64,000 nt of DNA, taken from contig DUNU01000003.1 in assembly GCA_012839185.1 (NCBI GenBank), forward strand, positions 62,001 to 126,000, written 5' to 3'. The notes beneath the pieces were generated by a model. The model made no database searches. It was not told the origin of the DNA and was given only the letters and a program-made list of their open reading frames with translations. The position numbers were made by a program, and so were the translations under genes. Shown here piece by piece: positions 36,299 through 46,473 of the stretch (positions within the stretch are counted from its first letter, which is position 1; every line of letters begins with the position of its first letter). The stretch comes from Clostridiales bacterium. GTDB taxonomy: Bacteria; Bacillota; Clostridia; Oscillospirales; Acutalibacteraceae.

Positions 36299-38986
36299 AT
36301 GGCAAAAGAACTTGCAAAACAATATGATCCGAAAATGGTAGAAGATCGTATTTATAAAACATGGCTTGACGGAAAATATTTTCATGCTGAAATAAATGAA
36401 GGAAAACCGTCATATACAATAGTAATTCCACCTCCCAATATTACAGGACAACTTCATATGGGACATGCTCTTGATAATACTTTGCAGGATATCCTTATCC
36501 GCTTTAAGCGTATGCAGGGTTTTGACACACTTTGGCTTCCCGGTACCGACCATGCATCCATTGCTACAGAAGCAAAGATTGTTGAAGCCATGCGTGAAGA
36601 TGGTATTACAAAAGATGATATAGGTCGCGAGGGATTCTTAGAGCGTGCTTGGGAATGGAAACGTACTTACGGCGGTCGCATCATTGAACAACTTAAGAAA
36701 TTAGGTGCTTCCTGCGACTGGGATCGTGAACGATTTACTATGGATGAAGGTTGCAATCGTGCGGTTATTGAAGTATTCGTAAACCTTTACGACAAAGGAC
36801 TTATCTATCGCGGTGCACGCATGGTTAACTGGTGCCCGACATGCGGTACAAGTATTTCCGATGCTGAGGTTGAATATGAGGAAAAAGACGGCAATTTCTG
36901 GCATCTTTATTATCCGGTAAAAGAAACCGGCGAGTTTTTAGAGCTTGCTACAACCAGACCTGAAACTATGCTCGGAGATACTGCAGTTGCAATTAACGCA
37001 GATGACCCAAGATATAAGCATCTTCATGGTTGTCATGTTATTTTGCCACTTCTTAACAAAGAAATACCGATTGTTTGCGATGAGCATGCTGATATGGAAA
37101 AAGGAACAGGTGTTGTAAAAATTACTCCTGCTCATGATCCAAATGACTTTGAAGTAGGCAAGCGTCACAATCTGCCGATGGTAAGAATACTTACTTATTC
37201 CGGTAAAATGACCGGAAAAACGGACAAAGATGAATATGATGAGCTTATTAAGAGCGGCAAAGCCGCCACAGATGAACCTGAGGTATTAGATACCGGTAAA
37301 TATGCCGGTATGGATGTTCTTACGGCTCGTATGGCTATTCTTAAAGACCTTGAAAAAGGCGGTTTTCTTAAAGAAATTGAACCGATTACACATCAGGTCG
37401 GCACTTGCTATCGTTGCCACACTGCAATTGAACCGATGGTATCTCGTCAGTGGTTTGTTAAAATGGAACCGCTTGCAAAACCGGCTATTGATGTAGTAAA
37501 AAATGGAGAAACTAAGTTTGTTCCTGAACGATTTGAAAAAATCTATTTTAACTGGATGGAAAACATCAAAGACTGGTGTATTTCCCGTCAGCTATGGTGG
37601 GGACACAGAATTCCTGCTTATTACTGCGATGATTGCGGTGAAATTGTTGTTTCAAGGGTTGAAGAGCATACTTGTCCAAAATGCGGTGGCAATATGACGC
37701 AAGATCCGGATACTCTTGATACATGGTTCAGTTCAGCATTATGGCCGTTTTCGACATTAGGCTGGCCTGAAAAAACTGCCGATTTGGAACATTTCTTCCC
37801 GACAAATACTCTTGTTACCGGTTATGACATTATTTTCTTCTGGGTTGCAAGAATGATATTCTCTTCTTGTGAAAATATGGGCGAAACGCCTTTTGACACC
37901 GTGCTTATTCATGGTCTTGTTCGCGATGCTCAGGGCAGAAAAATGTCAAAATCCTTAGGCAACGGAATTGACCCGCTTGAAATTATTGAAAAATACGGTG
38001 CAGATGCTCTGCGTTTCACACTTGCAACAGGCAACTCCCCCGGCAATGATATGCGTTTTTCTGATGAAAAGGTTGAAGCAAGTCGTAATTTTGCCAATAA
38101 AATTTGGAATGCGTCTCGCTTTGTGCTTATGAACTTAAACGAAAAAGAGCCTGTCCCTTATATTCCGGACAATATCGCACTCGAAGACAAATGGATTCTT
38201 TCAAAATATAACAATCTCGTAAAAGAAGTTACTGACAGTTTAGAGCGTTACGAACTTGGTCTAGCTGTTTCGAAACTTTATGACTTTATTTGGGATATTT
38301 TCTGCGATTGGTATATTGAATTTACAAAAACCAGATTGAATTCCGAAGGAGAAGAAAAAGAAACGGCAAAGGCTGTTCTTGTATATGTTTTGAGCAACAC
38401 TCTTAAACTTCTTCATCCTTTTATGCCTTTTATTACCGAAGAAATTTGGCAAACATTACCTCATGATGGAGAAAGCATCATGATCAGTGAATGGCCAAAG
38501 TTTGACGAAAGTCTTAATTTTGAAGCTGAAGAAACTGAAATGCAGAGAATTATGGAAGCAATAAAGGCTATTCGTAATCGTCGTGCCGAAATGAATGTAC
38601 CTCCATCAAGAAAAGCACAGTTAAACATTATTACTGATTATGCAGATACATTTAATTACGGCAAACAGTTTTTTGTAAAACTCGCAAGTGCAGCCGAAAT
38701 TAATGTTGGAAATAGTTTTGAATCGGAAGGTTCTGTTGCAGTTGTTACAAGTGATGCTACAATATATATGCCTCTTGCAGATTTGGTTGACTTTGAGGCT
38801 GAGCGTAAACGACTTCAAAAAGAACTTGATGTAGTTAATAAAGACATAACTATGCTTTCCAACAAGCTCGCCAATGAAGGGTTTCTTGCAAAAGCTCCTG
38901 CTGCAGTTATTGAGGGTGAAAAAATAAAACTTGAAAAAGCACAAGAGAAATTTACAAACCTCACAGCACAGCTTGAAAAATTATAA
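36299..38986 (+). CDS. valS: Valine--tRNA ligase
   Basis: 895 residues. HIGH-like HMGH at 53-56 ([17 protein letters not shown]), the editing domain CP1 (about 190-370: [15 protein letters not shown], the T-T-R-P editing site), zinc-type cysteines in [12 protein letters not shown] and [19 protein letters not shown] at 548-552, anticodon-binding domain, and a C-terminal coiled-coil arm (~830-895). It charges tRNA-Val and edits threonine. It follows the acyl-CoA ligase fusion by 20 bp and shares the valine T-box. Confidence 0.98.
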   Translation: MAKELAKQYDPKMVEDRIYKTWLDGKYFHAEINEGKPSYTIVIPPPNITGQLHMGHALDNTLQDILIRFKRMQGFDTLWLPGTDHASIATEAKIVEAMREDGITKDDIGREGFLERAWEWKRTYGGRIIEQLKKLGASCDWDRERFTMDEGCNRAVIEVFVNLYDKGLIYRGARMVNWCPTCGTSISDAEVEYEEKDGNFWHLYYPVKETGEFLELATTRPETMLGDTAVAINADDPRYKHLHGCHVILPLLNKEIPIVCDEHADMEKGTGVVKITPAHDPNDFEVGKRHNLPMVRILTYSGKMTGKTDKDEYDELIKSGKAATDEPEVLDTGKYAGMDVLTARMAILKDLEKGGFLKEIEPITHQVGTCYRCHTAIEPMVSRQWFVKMEPLAKPAIDVVKNGETKFVPERFEKIYFNWMENIKDWCISRQLWWGHRIPAYYCDDCGEIVVSRVEEHTCPKCGGNMTQDPDTLDTWFSSALWPFSTLGWPEKTADLEHFFPTNTLVTGYDIIFFWVARMIFSSCENMGETPFDTVLIHGLVRDAQGRKMSKSLGNGIDPLEIIEKYGADALRFTLATGNSPGNDMRFSDEKVEASRNFANKIWNASRFVLMNLNEKEPVPYIPDNIALEDKWILSKYNNLVKEVTDSLERYELGLAVSKLYDFIWDIFCDWYIEFTKTRLNSEGEEKETAKAVLVYVLSNTLKLLHPFMPFITEEIWQTLPHDGESIMISEWPKFDESLNFEAEETEMQRIMEAIKAIRNRRAEMNVPPSRKAQLNIITDYADTFNYGKQFFVKLASAAEINVGNSFESEGSVAVVTSDATIYMPLADLVDFEAERKRLQKELDVVNKDITMLSNKLANEGFLAKAPAAVIEGEKIKLEKAQEKFTNLTAQLEKL

Positions 38987-39015
38987 TTGACATTTTTCAT
39001 TGATTATGATATAAT
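38987..39015 (+). promoter_or_regulatory. Promoter of greA-lysS
   Basis: TTGACA (38987-38992), 17 bp, TATAAT (39010-39015), starting directly after the valS stop codon. TSS near 39022. Confidence 0.85.
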
Positions 39016-39031
39016 TTAAACACAAAAAACA

Positions 39032-39053
39032 AAGGGGGATGAAAATTCCCCTT
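39032..39053 (+). other. Hairpin in the greA leader
   Basis: AAGGGG (39032-39037) and CCCCTT (39048-39053) form a stem about 10 nt after the predicted transcription start and about 30 nt before the greA start codon. No T-run follows, so it is not a simple terminator. It could be a pausing or stability element. Confidence 0.5.
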
Positions 39054-39081
39054 GAAAATATTTGTAAAAGGATATGATAAT

Positions 39082-39549
39082 ATGGCATTACATCAGCTTA
39101 CACAATCACAATTAGATGAAATAAAAGCTACTTTATCTTTTCTCCGTAACGAGAAAATTGAAGAAGTAAATGAGAAAGTTCAAGAGGCGAAAAGTCAAGG
39201 AGACCTTTCCGAAAACAGTGAATATGATGCGGCTCGTGAAGAACAGGCAAAGATACATGCAGAAATTCTCCGTCTTGAAAGCATCGTAAATAACCACGAA
39301 ATCATTGAAGGTGATTCCAGCATTATTCAGGTAGGCTCTCATGTAAAAGTATATGATGAAACCTACGATGAGGATATGGAATTTGATATAGTCAGTCCCT
39401 CAGTTGCAGACCCGATGAATGATAAACTCTCAAGCGAATCTCCCATTGGTGCTGCTCTTATCGGATTAAAACGTAACAATAAGGTAACTGTTGAGACTCC
39501 TTCTGGTCAAATTAAATTGAGAATTAAGAGTATTTCAAAAGCAAAATAA
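39082..39549 (+). CDS. greA: Transcription elongation factor GreA
   Basis: 155 residues from MALHQLTQ (ATG 39082, AAGGATATG upstream); a longer frame from 39052 begins inside the leader hairpin. N-terminal coiled-coil finger with the tip acidic residues (LSENSEYDAAREEQ), then the globular domain (IIQVGSHVKVYDE... SPIGAALIGLKRNNKVTVETPSGQ). It rescues backtracked RNA polymerase by stimulating transcript cleavage. 9 bp before lysS: a greA-lysS operon, common in Firmicutes. Confidence 0.96.
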   Translation: MALHQLTQSQLDEIKATLSFLRNEKIEEVNEKVQEAKSQGDLSENSEYDAAREEQAKIHAEILRLESIVNNHEIIEGDSSIIQVGSHVKVYDETYDEDMEFDIVSPSVADPMNDKLSSESPIGAALIGLKRNNKVTVETPSGQIKLRIKSISKAK

Positions 39550-39558
39550 GGTGATTTA

Positions 39559-41058
39559 ATGATAAATGAAAACATAAATCAAGCACCTCAGACCGAAGAA
39601 AACCTTAATGAACTACGCAAGATTCGTTTTGAGAAATTAGCTGATTTACAGAGCAAAGGTAAAGATCCATTTTTGATTACAAAATATGATCTGACTCATC
39701 ACTCTGTTGAAATAAAGGATAACTTTGAAGGTCTTGAAGGTTCCACAGTGACAATAGCAGGTCGTCTTATGTCCAAACGTATTATGGGTAAGGCTTCTTT
39801 TTGTAATGTTCAAGATCGCGATGGGGCAATTCAATGTTATATTACACGTGATTCAATCGGAGTGGATGAATACAACGATTTTAAAAAACTTGATATTGGC
39901 GATATTGTCGGTATCAAGGGTTTTGTGTTCAAAACAAAAACCGACGAAATCTCTGTTCATGCAAATGAAGTTACTTTACTTGCTAAGAGTCTTCAGATTC
40001 TTCCCGAAAAATATCACGGTTTAACAAATACAGATCTGCGTTATCGTCAAAGGTATATAGATTTAATAATGAATCCTGATGTAAGGGATACATTCATCAA
40101 GCGTTCAAAAATTATCAGCACTATCCGTCAATTCCTTGACGCTCAAGGCTTCATTGAAGTTGAAACCCCCATGCTTGTATCAAACGCCGGCGGTGCCGCT
40201 GCCCGTCCTTTTGAAACCCATTTTAATGCACTTGACGAAGATGTTAAACTTCGTATTTCTCTCGAGCTTTACTTAAAGCGGCTTATTGTAGGCGGCTTGG
40301 AAAAAGTTTATGAAATTGGCAGAGTTTTCAGAAATGAAGGTGTTGACACCCGTCATAACCCCGAATTTACTCTTATGGAACTCTATCAAGCATATACCGA
40401 TTATCACGGCATGATGGACTTAACCGAAAATCTGTTTAGACATTTAGCTGAAGTTGTTTGCGGCACAACAATTATCAAATATGGAGAAAATGAAATAGAT
40501 TTAGGCAAGCCTTTCAGACGTCTTACAATGATTGATGCTGTTAAGGAATACGCAGGCATTGATTTTGATGAAGTTGCCAATAATGAAGAAGCAAAGAAAC
40601 TTGCAAAAGAGCATAATATCGAATTTGAAGACCGTCATAAAAAGGGAGATATTCTTGCTATGTTCTTTGAAGAATATTGTGAAGATAAGCTCATTCAACC
40701 TACTTTCATTCTTGACCATCCTATCGAGACTTCTCCGCTTACAAAAAAGAAAGTTGATAAAGAAGGTTTTGTTGAAAGGTTTGAGTTGTTCATAAACACT
40801 TGGGAAATGGCTAACGCATACTCCGAGCTTAACGATCCCATCGATCAGCGTGAACGTTTCAAGGAACAGGAGAAATTACTTGCTGCAGGTGATGAGGAGG
40901 CTAACCGTACCGATGAAGACTTCCTTAACGCACTTGAAATAGGTATGCCTCCGACAGGTGGTATCGGTTACGGTATTGACCGACTTACCATGTTGCTTAC
41001 CGACAGTCCCGCAATTCGCGATGTTCTTTTGTTCCCTACAATGAAGTCTTTAGACTAA
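39559..41058 (+). CDS. lysS: Lysine--tRNA ligase, class II
   Basis: 499 residues. OB-fold anticodon-binding domain (60-170: [23 protein letters not shown]), class II motif 1 in the [27 protein letters not shown] region, motif 2 [23 protein letters not shown], and motif 3 [32 protein letters not shown]. Standard bacterial LysRS length. Ribosome site AAGGTGA. Terminator follows. Confidence 0.98.
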   Translation: MINENINQAPQTEENLNELRKIRFEKLADLQSKGKDPFLITKYDLTHHSVEIKDNFEGLEGSTVTIAGRLMSKRIMGKASFCNVQDRDGAIQCYITRDSIGVDEYNDFKKLDIGDIVGIKGFVFKTKTDEISVHANEVTLLAKSLQILPEKYHGLTNTDLRYRQRYIDLIMNPDVRDTFIKRSKIISTIRQFLDAQGFIEVETPMLVSNAGGAAARPFETHFNALDEDVKLRISLELYLKRLIVGGLEKVYEIGRVFRNEGVDTRHNPEFTLMELYQAYTDYHGMMDLTENLFRHLAEVVCGTTIIKYGENEIDLGKPFRRLTMIDAVKEYAGIDFDEVANNEEAKKLAKEHNIEFEDRHKKGDILAMFFEEYCEDKLIQPTFILDHPIETSPLTKKKVDKEGFVERFELFINTWEMANAYSELNDPIDQRERFKEQEKLLAAGDEEANRTDEDFLNALEIGMPPTGGIGYGIDRLTMLLTDSPAIRDVLLFPTMKSLD

Positions 41059-41064
41059 ATCACT

Positions 41065-41099
41065 CCCCATAAAGCTAAATAATGTGCTTTATGGGGAAT
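41065..41099 (+). terminator. Hairpin after lysS
   Basis: CCCCATAAAGC (41065-41075), loop of 10, GCTTTATGGGG (41086-41096), then AATTATTAAT. Perfect 11-bp stem, weak U-tract, so probably an imperfect terminator. Confidence 0.7.
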
Positions 41100-41182
41100 T
41101 ATTAATAAAGTTTACTCTAAAATATTGTTTACTGACGACTTAGTAATATCATTATTTATATCAAAATATTGAGGCAAAAGTA

Positions 41183-42034
41183 ATGGTTAAGAAAAAAAGA
41201 ATTATTTTGCTTGCCGTAGCAACCTTCCTCTTGACATTTATTATATGGATCGCTTGGGGCAACACGGCTCTGGAATTAAATACGTTCACTGTTATCAGTG
41301 AACGATTGCCGGAAGCCTTTAATGGCTATCGCATTGCTCATGTCTCTGATTTGCATAATGCAGAGATGGGAAAAGACAATGAAAAGTTAATTGCTATGCT
41401 AAGAGAAACGAAGCCGGACATGATTGCAATTACCGGAGATATCATTGATTCCTATAATACCGACATTAAAATAGCCTTCCATTTTGTAGAATCAGCAATG
41501 GAGATCGCTCCATGTTACTATGTAACGGGGAATCACGAGGCAAATGTACTTGAATATGATGGATTAAAAGAGGGCTTGATTAAGCTTGGCGTTGTTGTAA
41601 TGGAGGATATTCGCATTGATTTAGAGAAGTGCGGAGAGAAAATTGCTTTAATTGGTGTCAATGACCCGCTTTTTCAAGCAGATTACTTATTTGATGATTC
41701 CAAAAGTGTTATGACAAATAAATTACAGGATTTGACAAAACACGTAGACGGTTTTTCAATTCTGCTGTCTCACCGACCGGAATTATTTGAAGTTTATGTT
41801 GATAGCGATATAGATTTAGTTCTTAGCGGTCACGCACACGGCGGTCAGTTGCGCCTTCCCTTTGTAGGCGGTATTATTGCTCCAAATCAAGGATTATTTC
41901 CTAAATATGACTCGGGATTATACACAAAAGAAAATACAAATATGATAGTGAGCAGAGGTATCGGAAACAGCATAATTCCCGTTCGTATAAATAACCGACC
42001 GGAAGTTATTTTAATAGAATTACTGAGCAAGTGA
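41183..42034 (+). CDS. Membrane-anchored metallophosphoesterase (YkuE-like)
   Basis: 283 residues. N-terminal membrane anchor (7-26), then motifs of the YkuE/YaeI group: HVSDLHNAEMG, ITGDIIDSY, VTGNHEAN, LLSHRPE and LSGHAHGGQLRLPFVGG, with the typical IAPNQGLFPKYDSGLYT stretch and a SRGIGNS tail. The active domain is predicted outside the membrane. Relatives dephosphorylate lipid-linked or nucleotide substrates. No obvious promoter was found in the AT-rich gap after lysS. Confidence 0.9.
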   Translation: MVKKKRIILLAVATFLLTFIIWIAWGNTALELNTFTVISERLPEAFNGYRIAHVSDLHNAEMGKDNEKLIAMLRETKPDMIAITGDIIDSYNTDIKIAFHFVESAMEIAPCYYVTGNHEANVLEYDGLKEGLIKLGVVVMEDIRIDLEKCGEKIALIGVNDPLFQADYLFDDSKSVMTNKLQDLTKHVDGFSILLSHRPELFEVYVDSDIDLVLSGHAHGGQLRLPFVGGIIAPNQGLFPKYDSGLYTKENTNMIVSRGIGNSIIPVRINNRPEVILIELLSK

Positions 42035-42067
42035 ATGAAGCTAAGTCAAACTATATGAGGTGAAAAT

Positions 42068-42898
42068 ATGCAGATGGTATTACTTTTTTCTGAAATTGAA
42101 AAAATTGCGGATTTGCTTGAACCTAAAGTTTCGGAGTATATAAGCACGAAACAGACTTTTGCTTTTGAAAGTTTCGAAAAATCAGATATTTTTGCTTTTG
42201 AATGGATTGATATAAAATCATCAACGAAAAGACCGCAGAAAGTTTTGTTTTACATAGACGAGGAAGATTTGCTTATCTTGTGCGAAAGCAATGAATGTTT
42301 AAAAAGTATATCATCACTATTGCCAGAGGGATATTCCAATGAAAAAGCATTGTATGTGTTTTTTGTAAATTTGATTCATGATGATATAAAGTATCTTGGA
42401 AACTTTGAAAGCATAATAACGGATGTTGAGGATTCGGCAATTACAAACTCAAAACAGGATTACTCGAGCAAAATTATATCTTTCCGAAAGGAATTGTTGT
42501 CATTAAAACGCTATTACGAGCAACTGGACTTAATTTTAGATAATCTCTGTGCTAACGACAATAAAATCTTGACTCCTGAAGGGGAAAGATATATGGGCAT
42601 TGTAAGCGGACGCGTTCACAGATATCTTTATTATGTGCTGAATTTGCGAGATTATGTAACGCAAATGCGAGAGGCTTATCAGGCACAAATTGATATAGAG
42701 CAAAATCAAATTATGAAAGTGTTCACTGTTATTACCGCCATATTTTTACCCCTCACTCTTATTGTCGGTTGGTACGGAATGAACTTTAAGAATATGCCCG
42801 AACTTACATGGAGATACGGATATCTGTACGTCATTGCATTAAACCTATTGGTTAGTTTAGGTCTGTTTATATATTTCAAAAAGAAAAATTGGTTTTAA
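42068..42898 (+). CDS. CorA family divalent-cation transporter
   Basis: 276 residues, shorter than canonical CorA (about 315). A cytosolic alpha/beta domain (1-130), long stalk helix (130-215), then two C-terminal membrane segments with the signature YGMNF (GWYGMNFKNMPEL) after the first, and a basic tail FKKKNWF. Expected to form a pentameric Mg2+ (or Co/Ni/Zn) channel. Ribosome site GAGGTGA. Possibly with the upstream phosphoesterase, 33 bp away. Confidence 0.85.
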   Translation: MQMVLLFSEIEKIADLLEPKVSEYISTKQTFAFESFEKSDIFAFEWIDIKSSTKRPQKVLFYIDEEDLLILCESNECLKSISSLLPEGYSNEKALYVFFVNLIHDDIKYLGNFESIITDVEDSAITNSKQDYSSKIISFRKELLSLKRYYEQLDLILDNLCANDNKILTPEGERYMGIVSGRVHRYLYYVLNLRDYVTQMREAYQAQIDIEQNQIMKVFTVITAIFLPLTLIVGWYGMNFKNMPELTWRYGYLYVIALNLLVSLGLFIYFKKKNWF

Positions 42899-42946
42899 AT
42901 ATTGACAACATTACTAATTCAGATTAATTTTTTATTGTAAATTGCA

Positions 42947-42975
42947 TTGACAAAATAACGAAAAAATGTTATTAT
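42947..42975 (+). promoter_or_regulatory. Promoter of the 43.0-50.6 kb operon
   Basis: TTGACA (42947-42952), 17 bp, TATTAT (42970-42975); TSS near 42982, directly ahead of the GGAGG ribosome site and ATG 43001. Gaps in the next eight genes are tiny or overlapping, so it may transcribe all of them. Confidence 0.75.
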
Positions 42976-43000
42976 ATATTGGCTGTTTGGAGGTGCATTT

Positions 43001-44497
43001 ATGGATTTGAAATACTTGAAAAGCGGTACTGACATTCGCGGTGTTGCGTTAGGCGAGTATAATAAATTAACCGATGATGTAATTAAGAAACTCGTCTTCG
43101 GTTTTGTTAAAGTTCTTGAAAAAAAGACAAATATATCTCCGTCAAACATGAAAGTATCTGTCGGTTTTGATTCTCGTCTTTCAAGTGAAAGAATAAGAAA
43201 ATGTGTTGAAAACAGTTTATTGTCTCTTGGTGTGGACTGCATCTCTTGCGGAATGTCATCAACTCCCGCTATGTTTATGACAACAATAAAACTGGGTTGT
43301 ACGGGTGCAATTCAAATTACTGCCAGTCATCTCCCTTATGATAAAAACGGGCTGAAGTTTTTCACAAAAGACGGTGGTTTTGAAGGTGCAGATATTGACA
43401 AAATTATCGGATATGCAGAAAATCTTGATGCCTATCCCTATTCCCAACCCGGTACAATCGAAAAAGTTAAATTCATGTCAAGATATGCTCAAGACCTTCG
43501 CTCAATGATATTGAAAGTTCTTGATAATGGAGATAAGCCTCTTGAAAATATTCATATAATCGTTGATGCTGGGAACGGAGTCGGCGGATTTTATGCCACA
43601 CAAGTTCTTGAACCTCTCGGTGCGGATATAAGTCATAGTCAGTTTTTAGAACCTGATGGAAATTTCCCGAATCATATCCCGAATCCTGAAGATAAAACCG
43701 CAATGAAATCTATATGTGATGCCGTAAAAGAACATAATGCAGATTTAGGTGTTATATTTGACACTGATGTTGACCGAGCAGCTTGTGTTGACTCAAACGG
43801 AAATGAGATAAATCGAAACAGATTGGTTGCCCTTGCGTCAGCTATTGTGCTTGAAACTTATCCGGGTGGAACTATTGTTACCGATTCAGTTACAAGTGAT
43901 GGTCTTAAAACTTTTATTGAAGAATTGGGCGGCAAGCACCACAGGTTCAAAAGGGGATATAAGAATGTTATCAATGAAGCAATACGATTGAATGACAACA
44001 ATATTGAAGCTCCTCTTGCAATTGAAACAAGCGGTCATGCTGCATTTAAAGAAAATTATTTTCTTGATGATGGTGCATATTTGATTACAAAAATAATCAT
44101 TAAATTTGCGCAACTGCGAAAAGAAGGCAAGGATATTTCTGATCTTCTTGTTTCACTTAAAGAACCGAAAGAGGCTATCGAATACAGATTAAAGATTCTT
44201 GATGGTGATTTCAGAACCTATGGCAATAATGTAATAAAAGAACTGGAAGATTACTCAAAACAGTTTGATTTTATAACTATTGCAAATGATAATCACGAGG
44301 GAATCAGATTATCCTTTGATAAAAACAACGGAAATGGCTGGCTTTTATTACGTCTTTCCGTACACGACCCGATATTACCGTTAAATATTGAATCAAACGA
44401 ATTTGGCGGTGCTGCAAAAATCAAATCGGTTTTTGTTGATTTTATTAAAAAATTTGATAAATTAGATGTATCATGTTTTGAAACAAATGAACTATAA
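43001..44497 (+). CDS. Phosphomannomutase/phosphoglucomutase
   Basis: 498 residues, alpha-D-phosphohexomutase. Active serine loop ITASHLPYDKNGLKFF (Ser ~110), metal loop FDTDVDRAA (~249), sugar-binding loop ETSGHAAFKENYFLDDGAY (~345) and C-terminal phosphate-binding segment (NDNHEGIRLSF). N-terminal FKSGTDIRG-like start (LKSGTDIRGVALGEY). The group converts hexose-6-P to hexose-1-P for polysaccharide and glycan synthesis. Overlaps the DnaD gene by 11 bp. Choice between mannose and glucose not decidable. Confidence 0.92.
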   Translation: MDLKYLKSGTDIRGVALGEYNKLTDDVIKKLVFGFVKVLEKKTNISPSNMKVSVGFDSRLSSERIRKCVENSLLSLGVDCISCGMSSTPAMFMTTIKLGCTGAIQITASHLPYDKNGLKFFTKDGGFEGADIDKIIGYAENLDAYPYSQPGTIEKVKFMSRYAQDLRSMILKVLDNGDKPLENIHIIVDAGNGVGGFYATQVLEPLGADISHSQFLEPDGNFPNHIPNPEDKTAMKSICDAVKEHNADLGVIFDTDVDRAACVDSNGNEINRNRLVALASAIVLETYPGGTIVTDSVTSDGLKTFIEELGGKHHRFKRGYKNVINEAIRLNDNNIEAPLAIETSGHAAFKENYFLDDGAYLITKIIIKFAQLRKEGKDISDLLVSLKEPKEAIEYRLKILDGDFRTYGNNVIKELEDYSKQFDFITIANDNHEGIRLSFDKNNGNGWLLLRLSVHDPILPLNIESNEFGGAAKIKSVFVDFIKKFDKLDVSCFETNEL

Positions 44498-45470
44498 AAT
44501 AAACCCTCTCGCTTTAACATCTTGCTTTGTTATACCAACTTCAATAGTTGATAAACACATTAAATTAGCCGGTGCAACGTCATTAAAGGTTTTGCTCTGG
44601 CTATATCGTCATTTAGATAAAAAATTTGACTTAGTACAGATAACAGCGGATTTGGGCATATCTCCTGCTGAAATTGAAGATGCTCTTGATTATTGGATTG
44701 ATGCAGGACTTGTGATGAAATCTGATTCAGCAGAATTTATAAATATTTCTGCTGAAACCAAAGAAGACACATCAGAAAAAGGTACACCTGAAAATACTTC
44801 TAAAACAAATATTGAAATTCCGATTATTAAGCCGACTCAAGCTCAAATAGCACTTCGTTGTGCCGAAGATACAGGGCTTTCACATCTTTTCAGAGAATAT
44901 CAAAAAATATCCGGTAAAACTGTCGGTTATGACACACAAGCTACATTATTGATGATTAACGACGCTTATGGCTTGCCTTGTGATGTGATTTTAATGCTGG
45001 TTCATTATGCAAAGTCGAAAGGCAGACTTAACATGAATTTCATCAAGACATTATCTAAAGACTGGGGCAATCGTGGAATTACTACTGTCGATGAAGCTGC
45101 TCAACTGATAACCACCTACGAAGATCTTGATACTGCCTGGAGTAAATTTGTAGACAATGTAGGATTTGAACAGAAAAAACCATCGCCTAAAATTAAAGCA
45201 ATGTTTGAAAAATGGTATATTACATACAATTTTTCAATTGAGATTATTTCCGCTGCTTACTACAAAATGTTCGACAGTATCGGGAAATATCAAATTAATT
45301 ATTGGGATAAAATTCTTGCTGATTGGTATCAAAAAGGTATTATAACATTAAATGATGTTGAAAAAGAAGCAACCGTATCAAAAAATCATCTCAATAAAAA
45401 TTCTTCGTATGACTTGAAACAAGCAGAAGAACATACAAGCAAAGTTCCCAAATTCAGGAAGAAAGATTAG
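44487..45470 (+). CDS. DnaD-domain primosome protein
   Basis: 327 residues from MNYKINPLAL, overlapping the mutase stop; the in-frame ATG at 44466 is an alternative and neither has a strong ribosome site. N-terminal winged helix (TSIVDKHIKLAGATSLKVLLWLYRHLD...DLGISPAEIEDALDYWIDAGL), linker, then two DnaB/DnaD C-terminal modules: LRCAEDTGLSHLFREYQKISGK...YGLPCDVILMLVHYAK..., and KIKAMFEKWYITYNFSIEIISAAYYKMF...YWDKILADWYQKGI. In Firmicutes such proteins remodel DNA and bring in the replicative helicase loader. The next gene is the loader, which supports the role. Confidence 0.88.
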   Translation: MNYKINPLALTSCFVIPTSIVDKHIKLAGATSLKVLLWLYRHLDKKFDLVQITADLGISPAEIEDALDYWIDAGLVMKSDSAEFINISAETKEDTSEKGTPENTSKTNIEIPIIKPTQAQIALRCAEDTGLSHLFREYQKISGKTVGYDTQATLLMINDAYGLPCDVILMLVHYAKSKGRLNMNFIKTLSKDWGNRGITTVDEAAQLITTYEDLDTAWSKFVDNVGFEQKKPSPKIKAMFEKWYITYNFSIEIISAAYYKMFDSIGKYQINYWDKILADWYQKGIITLNDVEKEATVSKNHLNKNSSYDLKQAEEHTSKVPKFRKKD

Positions 45471-45477
45471 GTGTCTT

Positions 45478-46473
45478 ATGGCATATTCAGATGCTGTATA
45501 TGAAAAAGCTAACAATGAACTTACTCGTCGCAGACAGAACGCCGAGTATGTCTTTGAACAGCACAGGGAAGAGATAGAAAAAAAATATCCTCAGTATATT
45601 GAATTAGCACTCAGTTTAGCCGGTGCAAGTTCAGAAATAATTAATACAGTTACCAACGCAAAAGGCAACAAAGAAATCATCAAAAAACAAATGGATTCAT
45701 TGCGGGATAAAAACCTGAAAGTTCAAGAGGAAATTCAACATCTTCTCAAACAAGGCGGCTATCCTGCTGATTATCTTGAAATAAAATATACTTGTAGTTT
45801 ATGCAATGACAGTGGTATATACGACAATCATCGTTGTAGTTGTATGCGGGATTTGCTTCGAAAATATTCCTTTGAGGATTTATCTGCAAATTCTCCGCTG
45901 CGTTTGTCTTCATTTGACACTTTTGATTTAAACTACTATTCAAAAGAAACAGTTAACAATACCTGCGACTACATACAAATGCAAAAGATTTTCGATTACT
46001 GTAAGGAATATGCGTTGGAATTTGATACAAAGAATCCGGACTTGCTTTTGATGGGAGAAACAGGTTTAGGAAAGACGCATCTTTCTTTGGCTATTGCCGG
46101 CGAAGCCATTCGCAGAGGATATAACGTCGTATATGATTCGGCTCAAAACCTGTTTGCACAACTTGAAGATGAAAAGTTTAATCGTAATGACGGAACCACT
46201 GCCGAATTATTAAACTCAGCCGACTTGCTCATTATAGATGATGTCGGAGCAGAATTTTCAACTCAGTTTACAATTGCTGCATTTTACAATATTGTCAACA
46301 CTCGTAATCTTAGGAGTTTACCGACAATCATCAGTACAAATCTGACATTTACTGAGCTTGAAAAAAAATATACAAGAAGAATTACATCACGACTTTTGGG
46401 GAATTACATAACATTAAAATTTTGTGGTAGCGATATAAGACAGTTAAAGAGGTTAGAAAATGGATACTATTAA
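45478..46473 (+). CDS. DnaC/DnaI-like helicase loader ATPase
   Basis: 331 residues. N-terminal helical part, zinc-type cysteines CSLCNDSGIYDNHRCSC (~residues 105-121), then an AAA+ domain: Walker A GETGLGKTHLS (~194), Walker B LLIIDDVGAE, sensor IISTNLTFTELEKKYTRRITSRL with the arginine finger region. Loads the replicative helicase DnaB/DnaC hexamer at forks. Shares an operon with the DnaD-domain protein, 7 bp upstream. It overlaps the GDPD gene by 14 bp. Confidence 0.9.
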   Translation: MAYSDAVYEKANNELTRRRQNAEYVFEQHREEIEKKYPQYIELALSLAGASSEIINTVTNAKGNKEIIKKQMDSLRDKNLKVQEEIQHLLKQGGYPADYLEIKYTCSLCNDSGIYDNHRCSCMRDLLRKYSFEDLSANSPLRLSSFDTFDLNYYSKETVNNTCDYIQMQKIFDYCKEYALEFDTKNPDLLLMGETGLGKTHLSLAIAGEAIRRGYNVVYDSAQNLFAQLEDEKFNRNDGTTAELLNSADLLIIDDVGAEFSTQFTIAAFYNIVNTRNLRSLPTIISTNLTFTELEKKYTRRITSRLLGNYITLKFCGSDIRQLKRLENGYY

